From Planotetraspora kaengkrachanensis (GTDB lineage Bacteria; Actinomycetota; Actinomycetes; Streptosporangiales; Streptosporangiaceae), in the NCBI RefSeq assembly GCF_016862895.1, contig NZ_BONV01000048.1:1-64000 (forward strand): a stretch of DNA of 64,000 nt, read 5' to 3'. The notes beneath the pieces were generated by a model. It was not told the DNA's origin. It worked only from the letters and a program-made list of their open reading frames with translations, and made no database searches. Within the stretch, counting starts at the first letter, position 1. The number at the start of each line of letters is the position of its first letter. Below, in pieces: positions 32,334 to 42,811 of the stretch. The position numbers and the translations under genes were made by a program.

Positions 32334-32464
32334 GCGAGTGTGCCAAACCGAGGGGGGTTCCGGCAGGTGGGGTGGGCGGTCGCTCGTCCCGTGTCGTGCT
32401 CGACGTTACACGGGGCAGGGACACCCGATATGTGAAACCTCGTGAGGACGACCGACCTCATCGG

Positions 32465-33499
32465 CTAGTTCGTCCCCAGGTTCTTGTTCAGCTCCTCCCG
32501 ATATTTCAGGAACTCGGCCTCTTTGTCAGTGAATTTGGTGATTCTACGGCCTGGATCGGTGGTCACGAACCAGTACCAATCGCCTGAAGCAGGATGAAGC
32601 ACCGCCCGCAGCGCCTTCTCCCCGGGGTTGCCGATCGGCCCCGGCGGGAGGCCCTCGCGCGCGTACGTGTTGTACGGAGAGGCGACCTTGGTGTCCTGCA
32701 TCGACACCTTCAGCGTGTGCCTGCGCAGGACGTAGTTGACCGTGCTGTCCATCTCGAGTTTCGCGCCACGGTCGAGCCGGTTAAAGATCACTCTAGCGAT
32801 CTTCGGATAGTCCGCGTCCTGCCCGCCCTCGGCCTGGACGATGCTCGCCATCGTGACGGCCTGGAGCGGGGTCAGCTTCCGCTCGGCCGCGAGCCGTTCC
32901 AGGTCGACGTGCCGCGCGGCCGCGCGGAACCGGACGATCATTTTGCGCAGCAGGTCCGCAGCAGTGGCCGTCGGCTCGACCTCATACGTGGCCGGGAACA
33001 GGAATCCCTCGACCTGCCCCTTGGCGTACGCGGGAAGCCGCAGCTTGTCGGGTTCCGCGACGGCCTTGGTGAAGTCGGAGAGCGGTAGCCCGGACCCCTT
33101 GGCGAGCGCGGCGAGTACGTCCGCCAGCCGCATGCCCTCCGGCACGGTCACCTTCCGGATCACCCGGGACGCGGGTGTGAGCAGCAGATCCAGGGCCGCG
33201 GCGGCCGCCATGCGCCGCTTCATCCGGTACTGGCCGGGGTGGAGGCTCGCCTCCTTCGATCGCCGCACCACCTCGTCGACGAACGACTGGGTGCTGGCGA
33301 CCACCCCCGCGTGCTTGAGCGTCTCGGCGATCTCGCCCGCGCTCGCCCCTGGAGTGATCTCCACCGTGACCGAACCGGTCCCGGCGCCCTCGAAGTCCTC
33401 GGCGCCGGGCGCCGTCCGCACGACCGACTGGACGCCGAACGCGATGGCGGCCGCGACCAGGACGGCGCCACCGAGCACGACGCCCGTCGACCGCCTCAC
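32465..33499 (-). CDS. Endolytic murein transglycosylase (short paralogue)
   Basis: 344-residue YceG/MltG-family protein, clearly related to the next gene: [14 protein letters not shown]-like N-domain, catalytic glutamate in [10 protein letters not shown], and the shared C-terminus [22 protein letters not shown]. Unlike its neighbour it has almost no cytoplasmic tail; the signal-anchor helix ([17 protein letters not shown]) starts at residue 7. The GTG start overlaps the ruvX stop as GTGA. Two tandem copies suggest duplication and different partners. It could equally be called mltG; only genetics would show which copy is the main one. Confidence 0.88.
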   Translation of the reverse strand: MRRSTGVVLGGAVLVAAAIAFGVQSVVRTAPGAEDFEGAGTGSVTVEITPGASAGEIAETLKHAGVVASTQSFVDEVVRRSKEASLHPGQYRMKRRMAAAAALDLLLTPASRVIRKVTVPEGMRLADVLAALAKGSGLPLSDFTKAVAEPDKLRLPAYAKGQVEGFLFPATYEVEPTATAADLLRKMIVRFRAAARHVDLERLAAERKLTPLQAVTMASIVQAEGGQDADYPKIARVIFNRLDRGAKLEMDSTVNYVLRRHTLKVSMQDTKVASPYNTYAREGLPPGPIGNPGEKALRAVLHPASGDWYWFVTTDPGRRITKFTDKEAEFLKYREELNKNLGTN

Positions 33500-33993
33500 C
33501 TGGCGGTCCCGCCGCTCGCTTCCTCGCCGGGTTGCCCGCCCGGCGGCTCGAGGGGACGGCCCGGCGGTCTGCCGGTCGTGCTTTCGAAATCGAGCGCGGC
33601 CTGCAGCAGCACCACGGCCGCCGCCTGATCGATGACGTCGCGCTGGTTCTTCGCCTTCACCCCGCTCGAGCGCAGCCCCTGCTGCGCCGTCACGGTGGTC
33701 AGCCGCTCGTCGTAAAGGCGGATCGGCGTCGGAGCCAGCCTCACGGCGAGTTCGGCGGCGAAGGCCCGCGCCGCGGAGGCGGCGTGACTCTCCCGCCCCG
33801 ACAGCGACGTCGGCAGCCCGACGACGACCTCGATCGCCTCATGTTCGACGGCGATCTCGGCGATCCTGCCGAGATCGCCCCGGCCTCGCCGTACGGTCTC
33901 GACGGGCGTGGCCAGCAGCCCGGAAGGGTCGCTGCGGGCCACGCCGATTCTGACCGACCCGACGTCGACGCCGAGCCTCACGCCCCGCCTCAT
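33496..33993 (-). CDS. ruvX: Putative pre-16S rRNA nuclease / Holliday junction resolvase-like (YqgF)
   Basis: RNase H-fold protein that matures the 5' end of 16S rRNA; once described as a resolvase. The 165-residue protein has the first catalytic Asp in [25 protein letters not shown], the YDERLTTV motif and the last acidic site in [14 protein letters not shown] Pro/Gly-rich tail of about 25 residues follows. GGAG lies 8 bases before the ATG. It sits between alaS and mltG as in most actinobacteria. Confidence 0.92.
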   Translation of the reverse strand: MRRGVRLGVDVGSVRIGVARSDPSGLLATPVETVRRGRGDLGRIAEIAVEHEAIEVVVGLPTSLSGRESHAASAARAFAAELAVRLAPTPIRLYDERLTTVTAQQGLRSSGVKAKNQRDVIDQAAAVVLLQAALDFESTTGRPPGRPLEPPGGQPGEEASGGTAR

Positions 33994-34021
33994 GAACAGA
34001 TCTCCACGCGCGCGGGACCCG

Positions 34022-36694
34022 TCAGGCGAGAGAAGAGGAGATCGTCTCCTCGACCGCGCGCAACGCGTCTCCGATCGCCTCAGGACGCGATCCTCCGCCC
34101 TGCGCCACATCGTCCTTGCCGCCACCGCCACCCCCAAGCGTCTTGGCGGCGACGCCGACGAGCCGACCGGCCTTCAGACCGCGCTCACGTCCCGCCTCGT
34201 TCACCACGGCGACGACGACCGGGCGGTCTGAGGGCACCCCGGCAACGACGACGACCGCACCGCGGTCGCTCGGGAACCGGCCGCGCACATCAAGGGCGAG
34301 CTTACGCAGATCATCGGCGGAGGTGCCATCAGGCGCGCGGTGGGTCACCACGGACACTCCGCCGAGGTCGCGCGCCTGCGCAACGAGCTCGCCCGCGACG
34401 GCGAGGACCTGGGCCGACTTGAGCCGCTCCAGCTCCTTCTCGGCCGCGCGCAGGCGGGAGACGATGCCGTCGATCCGCTCGGGCAGCTCCTCCTTGGGAG
34501 CCTTGAGCTGCTCGCTCAGCTGGTTGACCAGCACGCTCTCCCTGGCCAGGAAGCGGAAGGCGTCGATGCCGACGAGCGCCTCGACGCGGCGCACGCCGGC
34601 GCCGATCGAGCCCTCGCCCAGCACCTTGACGAGGCCGAGCTGACCCGAGCTCGCGACATGGGTGCCGCCGCACAGCTCACGGGAGTACTCGCCGACTTCG
34701 ACGACGCGTACCTCGTTGCCGTACTTCTCGCCGAAGAGCGCGAGCGCGCCCATGGCGCGCGCCTCCTCCTGCGAGGTGTAGAACGCGTTGACCTTGAGGT
34801 CGTTGATCAGGACCGCGTTGACCTCGTCCTCGACGTCGCGCAGCACCGTCGGTGAGACCGCTCCCGCCGCGGTGAAGTCGAAGCGGAAACGCCCGGGCGA
34901 GTTCTCCGAGCCCGCCTGCGCGGCGGACTCGCCGAGCGCGTTGCGGAAGCCCCGATGGACCAGGTGCGTCGCGGTGTGGCTGCGGGAGATCGCCCGGCGG
35001 CGCTCGATGTCGATCTCGGCGTGGGCGTGGTCTCCCACCCGGACCTCGCCGTGCCTGACCTTCCCGCGGTGGACGATGAGCCCGGCCACCGGGGTCTGGA
35101 CGTCGACGATCTCGACTTCCGCGCCGTCGGTCCGGATCACACCCTGGTCGGCGAGCTGACCGCCACCCTCGGCGTAGAACGGGGTGCGGTCGAGCACGAT
35201 CTCCACCGTGGATCCCGCGCCGACCGCCGGCACGTTGGCGCCCTCGACGAGGAGACCGACGACGGTCGCCTCGGCCGTCGTGTGGTCGTACGCCAGGAAG
35301 TCGACCTTGCCGGACTTCTCCAGGATGTCGCCGAACACCGAGATGTCGGCGTTGCCGGTCTTCTTCGCCGCCGCGTCCGCCTTGGCCATGGCCCGCTGTT
35401 CCGACATGAGGCGCCGGAAGCCGTCCTCGTCGACCTGGAGGCCCTGCTCGGCCGCCATCTCCAGCGTGAGGTCGATGGGGAAGCCGAAGGTGTCGTGCAA
35501 CTGGAACGCCTGCGCGCCGCTGAGCTCGGTCGACCCCTTGCGCTTGCTCTCCTCGACCGCGACGTCGAAGATCGCCGTACCGGTGCGGAGCGTGCCGAGG
35601 AACGACACCTCCTCGGCGTCGATGACCGTGTGGATGTTGGGCGCGTCCGCCTTCAGGTCGGGGTACTGCTGGCCCATCACGTCGATGGTCACGTCGGTCA
35701 GCTCGTGCATGTACCGCTCCTCGCCCGCGCCGAGCAGGCGGAGGTTGCGGATCGCCCGGCGGAGCATGCGGCGCAGCACGTAGCCGCGGCCCTCGTTGGA
35801 GGGCAGCACGCCGTCGCCGACCAGCATCACGCCGGCGCGCATGTGGTCCGCGACCACCCGGAGCGAGACGTCAGAGCGGTGGTTGCGGCCGTACCGGGTG
35901 CGGGTGAGCTCGGCCGCCCTGGTGAGGATCTTGTAGGTGGTGTCGATCTCGTAGATGTTGTCGACGCCCTGCAGGATCGCCGCCATGCGCTCCAGGCCCA
36001 TGCCGGTGTCGACGCTCTTGGCGGGCAGCTCGCCGACGATGTCGAAGTCCACCTTGCTGCGGACCGCACCGAGCTGGAACTGCATGAAGACGTTGTTCCA
36101 GACCTCGAGATAACGGGTCTCGTCGGCGACCGGGCCGCCTTCCCTGCCGTAGTCGGGGCCGCGGTCGTAGTAGATCTCGGAGCACGGGCCGCCGGGACCG
36201 GGCACGCCCATGTGCCAGTAGTTGTCCTCGAGGCCGCGCCGCTGGATGCGCTCGAGCGGCACGCCGGCCTTCTTGTGCCAAATGTCCAGCGCCTCGTCGT
36301 CGTCGAGGTAGACGGTCGCCCACAGCCGGTCTTCCGCGAAGCCGAAACCGCCCTCGGACTGGGGCTTGGTCAGCAACTCCCACGCGAACGGGATCGCGTC
36401 TTCCTTGAAGTAGTCACCGAACGAGAAGTTGCCCAGCATCTGGAAGAAGCTCGCGTGCCGGGTCGTCTTGCCGACCTCGTCGATGTCGTTGGTCCTGATG
36501 ACCTTCTGCGCGCTCGTCGCCCGCGGGTACGGCGGCTTGCGCTGCCCGAGGAAGTAGGGCTTGAACGGGACCATGCCCGCGTTGACGAGCAGCAGCGTCG
36601 GATCTTCGGCGACCAGGCTGGCCGAGGGAACGACGGTGTGTCCGCGCTCCTCGAAGAAGCGCAGGAAGCGGCGTACGATCTCTGCCGACTCCAT
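34022..36694 (-). CDS. alaS: Alanine--tRNA ligase
   Basis: Charges tRNA-Ala and edits mischarged Ser/Gly. The 890-residue protein has the class II core ([35 protein letters not shown], and motif 3 [12 protein letters not shown]), the editing domain with zinc ligands in HTATHLVH and CGGTH, and a C-terminal coiled coil plus Gly-rich C-Ala domain (GGGGGGKDD). I chose ATG 36694 ([11 protein letters not shown]), which matches relatives; an in-frame ATG four codons earlier has no room for a ribosome site. It overlaps the end of the small upstream gene. Confidence 0.97.
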   Translation of the reverse strand: MESAEIVRRFLRFFEERGHTVVPSASLVAEDPTLLLVNAGMVPFKPYFLGQRKPPYPRATSAQKVIRTNDIDEVGKTTRHASFFQMLGNFSFGDYFKEDAIPFAWELLTKPQSEGGFGFAEDRLWATVYLDDDEALDIWHKKAGVPLERIQRRGLEDNYWHMGVPGPGGPCSEIYYDRGPDYGREGGPVADETRYLEVWNNVFMQFQLGAVRSKVDFDIVGELPAKSVDTGMGLERMAAILQGVDNIYEIDTTYKILTRAAELTRTRYGRNHRSDVSLRVVADHMRAGVMLVGDGVLPSNEGRGYVLRRMLRRAIRNLRLLGAGEERYMHELTDVTIDVMGQQYPDLKADAPNIHTVIDAEEVSFLGTLRTGTAIFDVAVEESKRKGSTELSGAQAFQLHDTFGFPIDLTLEMAAEQGLQVDEDGFRRLMSEQRAMAKADAAAKKTGNADISVFGDILEKSGKVDFLAYDHTTAEATVVGLLVEGANVPAVGAGSTVEIVLDRTPFYAEGGGQLADQGVIRTDGAEVEIVDVQTPVAGLIVHRGKVRHGEVRVGDHAHAEIDIERRRAISRSHTATHLVHRGFRNALGESAAQAGSENSPGRFRFDFTAAGAVSPTVLRDVEDEVNAVLINDLKVNAFYTSQEEARAMGALALFGEKYGNEVRVVEVGEYSRELCGGTHVASSGQLGLVKVLGEGSIGAGVRRVEALVGIDAFRFLARESVLVNQLSEQLKAPKEELPERIDGIVSRLRAAEKELERLKSAQVLAVAGELVAQARDLGGVSVVTHRAPDGTSADDLRKLALDVRGRFPSDRGAVVVVAGVPSDRPVVVAVVNEAGRERGLKAGRLVGVAAKTLGGGGGGKDDVAQGGGSRPEAIGDALRAVEETISSSLA

Positions 36695-36695
36695 T

Positions 36696-36956
36696 TCAGC
36701 GGCCATCCTTTACGTCGTCGAATCTGGTGGGTCTTGTCTCAACAGTGTCGAGCCCGAATGTGGCCCGCAACTCGGTTTCCCTGCGCGCCGCCAGGCGGAA
36801 CACGTCGCCGGCGAACTCACCGGCCTGCCCGGCGTAGCCCGCCATCCGGTCGGCCGTGCGCCTGGCCACATGGTCGGGCCGCAATGCCTGAAGCTTACGC
36901 ATAGCCCAGAGCGCGAGGTACGCGCCCAGGGCCATGTAGAAGAGCCGCCGGATCAT
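36696..36956 (-). CDS. Small membrane-associated protein, DUF6167-like
   Basis: 86-residue protein with one hydrophobic N-terminal segment ([15 protein letters not shown]) and an amphipathic, helix-prone rest ([35 protein letters not shown]). It resembles the small DUF6167 proteins that sit before alaS in actinobacteria; function unknown. Its start overlaps the DUF948 stop as ATGA and its stop falls two bases from the alaS start, so all three genes are coupled. Confidence 0.8.
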   Translation of the reverse strand: MIRRLFYMALGAYLALWAMRKLQALRPDHVARRTADRMAGYAGQAGEFAGDVFRLAARRETELRATFGLDTVETRPTRFDDVKDGR

Positions 36957-37408
36957 CCGCTTCGCCTCCCCGTCAGGCCGCGCGATCCGCTCTCACCCCG
37001 CGACACCTGGGCGTCGAGGGCTCGGCGCGGGCCGGGGACGCGCTCGTCCGCCGCCCGGCCGCCGCGTCTTGCCAGCGCGGCACGGATGCCGTGACCCAGC
37101 GCGGAGATTTTGATCACAGGCCCGGCGAGAAGCGTGGACGCGACCCCGGTGATCTTCACCATGTTGCCGCTGACGTCCTTGACGTTGTCGGTGATCGCCT
37201 CGACGGCGACGAGCTGGCGGTTGGTCTCGGCGACCGTCCGGCTCACGTCCTCGAGGAGCGGCACCACCCGATCGCTCAGCTCCGACACCATCTTGGTCGT
37301 CTCGACCAGCAGCCGGGCCAGCTTGACCAGCACGACGGCCATGAAGCAGACCAGAATCGCCCAGAAGGTCGCGACGATAAGGCCCGCGAGCTCTCCCGCG
37401 GTAAGCAT
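36953..37408 (-). CDS. DUF948 family protein
   Basis: 151-residue protein with one N-terminal membrane helix (LIVATFWAILVCFMAVVLVKLARLL) and a long heptad-like region (ETTKMVSELSDRVVPLLEDVSRTV) that suggests a coiled coil. The C-terminal third is Arg/Gly-rich. DUF948 proteins have no proven function; the fixed place before alaS suggests an envelope role. GGGAG lies before the ATG. It is 95 bp after rarA. Confidence 0.85.
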   Translation of the reverse strand: MLTAGELAGLIVATFWAILVCFMAVVLVKLARLLVETTKMVSELSDRVVPLLEDVSRTVAETNRQLVAVEAITDNVKDVSGNMVKITGVASTLLAGPVIKISALGHGIRAALARRGGRAADERVPGPRRALDAQVSRGESGSRGLTGRRSG

Positions 37409-37503
37409 TGCCGATCTCCCTAGATCACCGGAGCTGGAATGGCAAGACCCTATCGCGAACGCCCTGCCCGCCGACGCGCACTACACGCCCGCCCGGCGAT
37501 GCC

Positions 37504-38829
37504 TCACGTTCCCGCCGGGTCGCTCTCGCCCCGGAGGAAAGCGCGGATCTTCGTCCATCTCTCGGCGAAACGGGCCTCGGCCCCGTGGCCCGTCGGCTCG
37601 TAGTAGCGGCGTTCCCTGAGCTCCTGCGGCGCGTACTCCTGCCTGACCAGGCCGTGCTCGAAGTCGTGCGGGTACTTGTAGCCCTTTCCGTGGCCGAGCT
37701 TCGCGGCCCCCGGATAGTGGGCGTCGCGCAGATGACCGGGCACCTGCCCGATCAGGCCGCGCCGTACGTCGTCGGAGGCGGCGCCGATGGCCTTGACGAC
37801 GGCGTTGGACTTGGGCGCCAGAGCGCAGTGGATCACCGCCTGGGTCAGGTTGATGCGACCCTCGGGAAGCCCGATGAACTCGACGGCCTGGGCGGCGGCC
37901 ACCGCGACCTGGAGGCAGGTGGGGTCGGCCATGCCCACGTCCTCGGACGCGAAGATCACGATGCGGCGGGCGATGAAACGGGGGTCCTCCCCCGCCTCGA
38001 CCATCCGCGCCAGATAGTGCACGGCCGCGTCGGCGTCCGACCCGCGCATGCTCTTGATGAAGGCGCTGATCACGTCGTAGTGCTGGTCGCCCTGGCGGTC
38101 GTAGCGGACCGCGGCCTTGTCGGCCGCCTTCTCCACCACCTCGACGGTGACGTCGTCCGCGAGCAGCGCTGCGGCCTCCAGGTACGTCAGCGACCGGCGG
38201 GCGTCGCCCCCCGCCAGCCGTACGAGGTGGTCGAGGGCGTCGGCCCGCAGGGTCGCCCGGCCGGCGAGGCCGCGCGGGTCGGCGACGGCGCGCTCCAGGA
38301 CGGCCCGGATGTCGTCGTCGGACAGCGGCTCAAGGGTCAGCAGCAGCGACCGGGACAGCAGCGGGGAGATCACCGAGAAGAACGGGTTCTCCGTCGTCGC
38401 CCCGATGAACGTGACCCAGCGGTTCTCCACGGCGGGGAGCAGCGCGTCCTGCTGGGCCTTGTTGAACCGGTGCACCTCGTCGACGAACAGGACCGTCTGC
38501 CTGCCGGTCATCCCCAGCTCGCGACGGGCCTGGTCGATGGCCGCACGGACGTCCTTGACGCCCGCCGACACCGCGGAGACCTCGACGAACCGCCGCTTGG
38601 TGGCGTTGGAGACGACGTAGGCGAGTGTCGTCTTGCCCGTCCCCGGCGGCCCCCACAGGAACAGCGACATCGGGGCCTCGCTCTCGACCAGCCGCCGCAG
38701 CGGCGTGCCCGATCCGAGGAGATGCCGCTGGCCGATCACCTCGTCGAGACCTCGTGGCCTCATGCGAACGGCCAGCGGCTCCTGGCTCTTGTGGGCCTCT
38801 TCGGCCGCCGAATCGAACAGGCTATCCAC
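37504..38829 (-). CDS. rarA: Replication-associated recombination AAA+ ATPase
   Basis: RarA/MgsA, a clamp-loader-like ATPase that acts at stalled replication forks. The 441-residue protein has Walker [10 protein letters not shown] (about 60), Walker [16 protein letters not shown], sensor motif [13 protein letters not shown], and a C-terminal MgsA tetramerisation domain with [21 protein letters not shown] split across residues 230-260. The GTG start at 38829 fits homologues but has a weak ribosome site; 16 bp separate it from the DUF2231 gene, so they are probably one operon. A GAAC-N4-GTTC element upstream of that operon could place it under LexA. Confidence 0.92.
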   Translation of the reverse strand: MDSLFDSAAEEAHKSQEPLAVRMRPRGLDEVIGQRHLLGSGTPLRRLVESEAPMSLFLWGPPGTGKTTLAYVVSNATKRRFVEVSAVSAGVKDVRAAIDQARRELGMTGRQTVLFVDEVHRFNKAQQDALLPAVENRWVTFIGATTENPFFSVISPLLSRSLLLTLEPLSDDDIRAVLERAVADPRGLAGRATLRADALDHLVRLAGGDARRSLTYLEAAALLADDVTVEVVEKAADKAAVRYDRQGDQHYDVISAFIKSMRGSDADAAVHYLARMVEAGEDPRFIARRIVIFASEDVGMADPTCLQVAVAAAQAVEFIGLPEGRINLTQAVIHCALAPKSNAVVKAIGAASDDVRRGLIGQVPGHLRDAHYPGAAKLGHGKGYKYPHDFEHGLVRQEYAPQELRERRYYEPTGHGAEARFAERWTKIRAFLRGESDPAGT

Positions 38830-38845
38830 AACGCCGAGACTACCG

Positions 38846-39322
38846 TCAGTACGCCCAGACCGCCCTCGCACCGCTGTCTCCGGCGCGGAACACGTAGTAG
38901 GCGACGACGAGCGCCAGCACGACCGTGGCGACGGACAGGACGAGGCTGACGGCCCTGGCCGAGCCGACCGGAGCGGTCCCGGGCTCACGGTGGGGACGCG
39001 TCAGGAAGACGAGCACCAGCGCGACGACGCCGAGCCCGATCGTGGAGAACAGCAGGGGGTTGGCGAAGCTCGAGTGCTCGAGGACGGGCGGGGGGATCTG
39101 GCCCTTGAACAGGCGCGCCTCGAGCGCCTCCCCGCTCTGCCTGGCGGAGAAGACCGCCAGCGGGGCGGCCACGGCGACGACGACGAGGGCCCAGTCGAGC
39201 TTCCCGCGGAAGCGTGGAAGGACGACGTAGGCGATACCCAGCAGCACGAGCAGTGGAGTGAAGACCACCGCTGCGTGGATGATCAGAGGGTGGGCGGGGA
39301 GACCGAGTATCTCGTCGAACAT
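38846..39322 (-). CDS. DUF2231 family membrane protein
   Basis: 158-residue integral membrane protein with four hydrophobic segments ([79 protein letters not shown]) and the N-terminal [10 protein letters not shown] motif of the family, whose histidines may bind heme or metal. I chose the second ATG because AGGAG lies 8 bases before it and only two before the first. Probably co-transcribed with rarA; no functional link is known. Confidence 0.82.
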   Translation of the reverse strand: MFDEILGLPAHPLIIHAAVVFTPLLVLLGIAYVVLPRFRGKLDWALVVVAVAAPLAVFSARQSGEALEARLFKGQIPPPVLEHSSFANPLLFSTIGLGVVALVLVFLTRPHREPGTAPVGSARAVSLVLSVATVVLALVVAYYVFRAGDSGARAVWAY

Positions 39323-39396
39323 GTGCATCGCTCCTGAACTGGATCCAAGCGTGGCTTCACTCTCATACGGATTCCAGCGGCAAGTGGTTCTCCCAA

Positions 39397-39408
39397 GAAC
39401 CCAAGTTC
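39397..39408. promoter_or_regulatory. possible LexA (SOS) box upstream of DUF2231-rarA
   Basis: GAACCCAAGTTC matches the actinobacterial SOS core GAAC-N4-GTTC, 75 bp upstream of the DUF2231-rarA pair. The flanking bases are A and A rather than the preferred C and G, and one such core is expected by chance in a window this size. An overlapping GGTTCT/AGAACC inverted repeat (39386-39401) is also present. Confidence 0.35.
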
Positions 39409-39447
39409 ATCCCGAATTTCGCAGATTCCCCCACTCCCCCACTGGGC

Positions 39448-39747
39448 GTGATCATGCAGACCTTCGGGAAAAGCGGCTCCCACCTGCCCTTTCCCCGTTC
39501 GTGATCATGCACGCCTTCGGAGAAATGACCCCTCACCTGCGGCTTCGCCGTACGTGATCTGGCAATCAGCGTGTCGTTGCCAGATCACGTACGGCATCGC
39601 CGCAGGTCAGGGAGGAGATCCGCGAACCTGTGCATGATCACACCGAACGTCGGCCCATGTCAGCGGCCATGCTCACGAATCCGTGCATGATCACACCTGA
39701 CGTCGACGCACGTCAGCACACACATCCACGAGCCTGTGCACGATCAC
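39448..39747. repeat. 53-bp repeat array C, mirror arranged
   Basis: Plus-oriented cores start at 39448, 39501 and 39554; minus-oriented cores end at 39588, 39641, 39694 and 39747. All steps are exactly 53 bp. Variants: GTGATCATGCAG, GTGATCTGGCAA and GTGATCGTGCAC. The minus half points away from the aspS stop codon. The plus half has no gene ending before it: the neighbour to the left starts rather than ends there. Apart from the SOS-like site and this array, 39323-39800 contains nothing I recognise. Confidence 0.92.
39535..39607. repeat. central palindrome of array C
   Basis: A 19-bp perfect inverted repeat (39547-39565 with 39577-39595, loop 11) extends after a 3-bp mismatch by nine more pairs (39535-39543 with 39599-39607): 28 of 31 positions pair. 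It is built from two inverted 53-bp units. Confidence 0.9.
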
Positions 39748-39804
39748 ACCCCCAGGTGGGGGTCACACCCCCAGGTTGGGGTCACCCCCCCGGTGGGGGG
39801 TCAC
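39748..39804 (-). repeat. 19-bp tandem repeats in register with the aspS stop codon
   Basis: On the minus strand units of the form GTGACCCCNACCTGGGGGT begin at 39804, 39785 and 39766, 19 bp apart, and the next step (39747) is the first 53-bp core. The TGA of the first unit (39803-39801) is the aspS stop codon. Confidence 0.9.
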
Positions 39805-41558
39805 GTGGCCGGCTTGGCTTCCTTCTGCTTGGCGTCCACGCCGGCCTCCTTGCGCTGTGCACCTGTGATCGGCGTGGGTGCGCCGGTCAGCGGGTCGAAG
39901 CCGGACGCGGTCTTCGGGAAGGCGATCACGTCCCGGATCGACTCTCCGCCCGCGAGCAGCATGCAGACCCGGTCCCAGCCGTAGGCGATGCCTCCGTGCG
40001 GCGGCGGGCCGTACTTGAACGCCTCCAGCAGGAAGCCGAACTTGCTCTCGGCCTCCTCCTTGGAGATGCCGAGCACGTCGAAGACCCGCTGCTGCATCTC
40101 GGCCCGGTGGATACGGATCGAGCCGCCGCCGATCTCCATGCCGTTGCAGACCATGTCGTACGCGTAGGCGAGCGCCTCGCCGGGGTGGTCCTGGAAGTTG
40201 TCCGCCCACTCGGGCTTCGGCCCGGTGAAGGGGTGGTGGACCGCGGTCCAGCCGGTCTCACGGCCGACCTCGTCGAAGACGGGCTCGAACATCGGGGCGT
40301 CGACGACCCACAGGAACGACCACTGGGACTCGTCGATCAGGTCACACCTGCGGCCGATCTCCAACCGGGCGGCACCGAGCAGGTCACGCGAGGGCCCGGC
40401 CGCACCCGCGGCGAAGAAGATCGCGTCGCCCGGCTTCGCGCCGGTCGCCTCGGCCAGCCCGGCGATCTCCGTCTCGGAGAGGTTCTTGGCGACGGGGCCG
40501 CCGAGGCCGTCCTCCTGGACCAGGACGTACGCCAGGCCGCGGGCGCCGCGGGCCTTGGCCCAGTCCTGCCAGCCGTCGAGCTCCTTGCGGGTCTGGGACG
40601 CGCCGCCCGGCATGACGACCGCCCCGATGTACGGCGCCTGGAAGACCCGGAACGTGGTGCCGGAGAAGTACTCCGTGAGGTCGACGAGCTCGACGCCGAA
40701 GCGGAGGTCCGGCTTGTCCGAGCCGTACCGCGCCATGGCGTCCGCGTAGGTCATCCGCGGCAGCGGGGTCGGCAGCTCGTAGCCGAGTGTCTCCTTCCAG
40801 ATGCGCCCGATCAGCGCCTCACCCAGCTCGATCACGTCGTCCTGGTCGACGAACGACATCTCGATGTCGATCTGGGTGAACTCGGGCTGCCGGTCGGCGC
40901 GCAGGTCCTCGTCGCGGAAACACCGGGCGAGCTGGTAGTAGCGCTCCAGGCCGGAGACCATCAGGAGCTGCTTGAACAGCTGGGGCGACTGGGGCAGTGC
41001 GTACCAGTTGCCCGGCTGGAGCCGCACGGGCACCAGGAAGTCGCGGGCGCCCTCAGGCGTGGAACGCGTGAGGTTCGGCGTCTCCACGTAGACGAAGCCG
41101 CGCTCGCGCATGACCTCGTTGGCCAGATAGGTGGCCTGGGACCGGATCCGCAGCGACTGGGCGATCTGCTGCCGCCTGATGTCGAGGTAGCGGTACTTCA
41201 GCCGCGCCTCCTCCGACACCTCCGTGTTGCCCTCGATGGGGAACGGCAGGGGGGCCGCCTCGCTCAGCACCTCGACCTCGGAGGCGACGACCTCGATCTG
41301 ACCCGTCGGCAGTTCGGGGTTCTCGTTCCCCTCGGGACGGACGCGGACCTCGCCCGTGACCTTGACGCAGTACTCCGAGCGCAGGTCGTGGGCGTGATCC
41401 TCCTCGCGGAAGACGACCTGGGCGGAGCCCGACGCGTCACGCACGTCGATGAACACCACGCCGCCGTGGTCGCGCCGGCGCGCCACCCACCCCGCCAGCG
41501 TCACCTGCTGGCCTTCATGCTCCTTACGAAGCGTCCCTGCTTCGTGAGTGCGGATCAC
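39801..41558 (-). CDS. aspS: Aspartate--tRNA ligase, probably non-discriminating
   Basis: Class II synthetase, 585 residues: N-terminal OB anticodon-binding domain ([19 protein letters not shown]), bacterial GAD insertion (about 290-410), motif 2 [18 protein letters not shown] and motif 3 [12 protein letters not shown]. The OB domain reads RRRDHGG, where discriminating enzymes such as the E. coli one have RRRDLGS. A histidine there is associated with charging both tRNA-Asp and tRNA-Asn, with GatCAB repairing the latter; I infer this here. The GTG overlaps the hisS stop as GTGA. Its stop lies in a 19-bp repeat. Confidence 0.96.
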   Translation of the reverse strand: MIRTHEAGTLRKEHEGQQVTLAGWVARRRDHGGVVFIDVRDASGSAQVVFREEDHAHDLRSEYCVKVTGEVRVRPEGNENPELPTGQIEVVASEVEVLSEAAPLPFPIEGNTEVSEEARLKYRYLDIRRQQIAQSLRIRSQATYLANEVMRERGFVYVETPNLTRSTPEGARDFLVPVRLQPGNWYALPQSPQLFKQLLMVSGLERYYQLARCFRDEDLRADRQPEFTQIDIEMSFVDQDDVIELGEALIGRIWKETLGYELPTPLPRMTYADAMARYGSDKPDLRFGVELVDLTEYFSGTTFRVFQAPYIGAVVMPGGASQTRKELDGWQDWAKARGARGLAYVLVQEDGLGGPVAKNLSETEIAGLAEATGAKPGDAIFFAAGAAGPSRDLLGAARLEIGRRCDLIDESQWSFLWVVDAPMFEPVFDEVGRETGWTAVHHPFTGPKPEWADNFQDHPGEALAYAYDMVCNGMEIGGGSIRIHRAEMQQRVFDVLGISKEEAESKFGFLLEAFKYGPPPHGGIAYGWDRVCMLLAGGESIRDVIAFPKTASGFDPLTGAPTPITGAQRKEAGVDAKQKEAKPAT

Positions 41559-42811
41559 GCGAGTTTCCCCTTCAAAACGTCGACGACCTCGGCCAACGGC
41601 ACCGCGGTCTGCTCACCTGTGGTCAGGTCTTTCACTTGTACGGCTTCCGCCTCGATGTCCCGCTCGCCCAGGATCAGAGCGAAGCGGGCGCCGCTGCGGT
41701 CGGCGGCCTTCATGGCGCCCTTGACGCCCCGGCCGCCGAAGGACATGTCCACCGCCACGCCGTCCCTGCGCAGCTGCGCGACCAGCGAGAAGATCCGGCG
41801 CCTGGCCTCCTCGCCCAGGGGGACGGCGAAGACCTCGACGTGCCCGGGACGCTCGGAGATCAGCCCTTCCGCCTCCATCGCGAGGACCGTGCGGTCGACG
41901 CCGAGTGCCCAGCCGACGCTCGGCAGCGCGGGGCCGCCGACCATCTCGCTGAGGCCGTCGTAGCGGCCGCCCCCGCCGACCGCGGACTGCGCGCCGAGCC
42001 CGTCGTGCACGAACTCGAAGGTCGTCCGCGTGTAGTAGTCGAGCCCGCGGACCAGCCGCGGATCGTCGGCGTAGGTGAGGCCGGCGGCGGTGAGCAGGCT
42101 GCGGACCTCCTCGTGGTACGCCTTGCAGGCCCCGCACAGGTGGTCGGTCACGAGGGGCGCGTCCACCAGTTGCGCCTGGACCTCCGGACGCTTGTCGTCG
42201 AGGACCCGCAACGGATTGATCTCGATGCGCTGCCGGGTGGCCTCGTCGAGATCGAGCCCGCGCAGGAAGTCCTGCAGCGCGGCCCGGTAGGCGGGCCGGC
42301 ACTCCTTGCAGCCGAGCGAGTTGATCAGCAGCCGCACGTTCTTGAGGCCGAGAGAGGCGTATCCGTCGCAGGCCAGCACGATCAGCTCCGCGTCGAGCGC
42401 CGGGTCCTCCGCACCGAGCGCCTCCGCGCCCACCTGCGAGAAGTGCCGGTAACGGCCGGCCTGCGCCTTCTCATAACGGAAGTAGCTGCCGGAGTACCAG
42501 AGCTTGATCGGAAGGGCCCCGCCGTACAGGCCGTGCTCGAGGACGGCGCGCACGACGCCGGCCGTGCCCTCGGGGCGCAACGTCAGGGACTGCCCGCCCC
42601 TGCTCTGGAAGGTGTACATCTCCTTGGTCACGATGTCGGTCGACTCGCCGACCCCCCGCGCGAACAGGCCGGTGTCCTCGAAGGCCGGCGTCTCGACGTA
42701 CCCGTAGCCCGCGCGGCGGGCGGGCGCGCTGAGCGCGTCGCGCACGATGAGCGCCCACTCCGAGCGCGGCGGCATCCAGTCGAAGGTGCCCTTGGGCGCC
42801 TGAAAGCTCAT
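41555..42811 (-). CDS. hisS: Histidine--tRNA ligase
   Basis: Class II synthetase for tRNA-His, 418 residues. It shows [10 protein letters not shown] at the N-terminus, motif 2 [18 protein letters not shown], the histidine-binding [15 protein letters not shown] (HisA motif) and motif 3 [15 protein letters not shown], then a C-terminal anticodon-binding domain with [18 protein letters not shown]. The ATG shares one base with the stop of the MBL gene (TAATG) and its stop overlaps aspS, giving a three-gene coupled operon. Confidence 0.96.
   Translation of the reverse strand: MSFQAPKGTFDWMPPRSEWALIVRDALSAPARRAGYGYVETPAFEDTGLFARGVGESTDIVTKEMYTFQSRGGQSLTLRPEGTAGVVRAVLEHGLYGGALPIKLWYSGSYFRYEKAQAGRYRHFSQVGAEALGAEDPALDAELIVLACDGYASLGLKNVRLLINSLGCKECRPAYRAALQDFLRGLDLDEATRQRIEINPLRVLDDKRPEVQAQLVDAPLVTDHLCGACKAYHEEVRSLLTAAGLTYADDPRLVRGLDYYTRTTFEFVHDGLGAQSAVGGGGRYDGLSEMVGGPALPSVGWALGVDRTVLAMEAEGLISERPGHVEVFAVPLGEEARRRIFSLVAQLRRDGVAVDMSFGGRGVKGAMKAADRSGARFALILGERDIEAEAVQVKDLTTGEQTAVPLAEVVDVLKGKLA

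Noticed and set aside
40198-41528. Frameshift or pseudogene in the synthetase genes
   Set aside because: aspS, hisS, pheT and alaS all read through in one frame with complete motifs and normal lengths.
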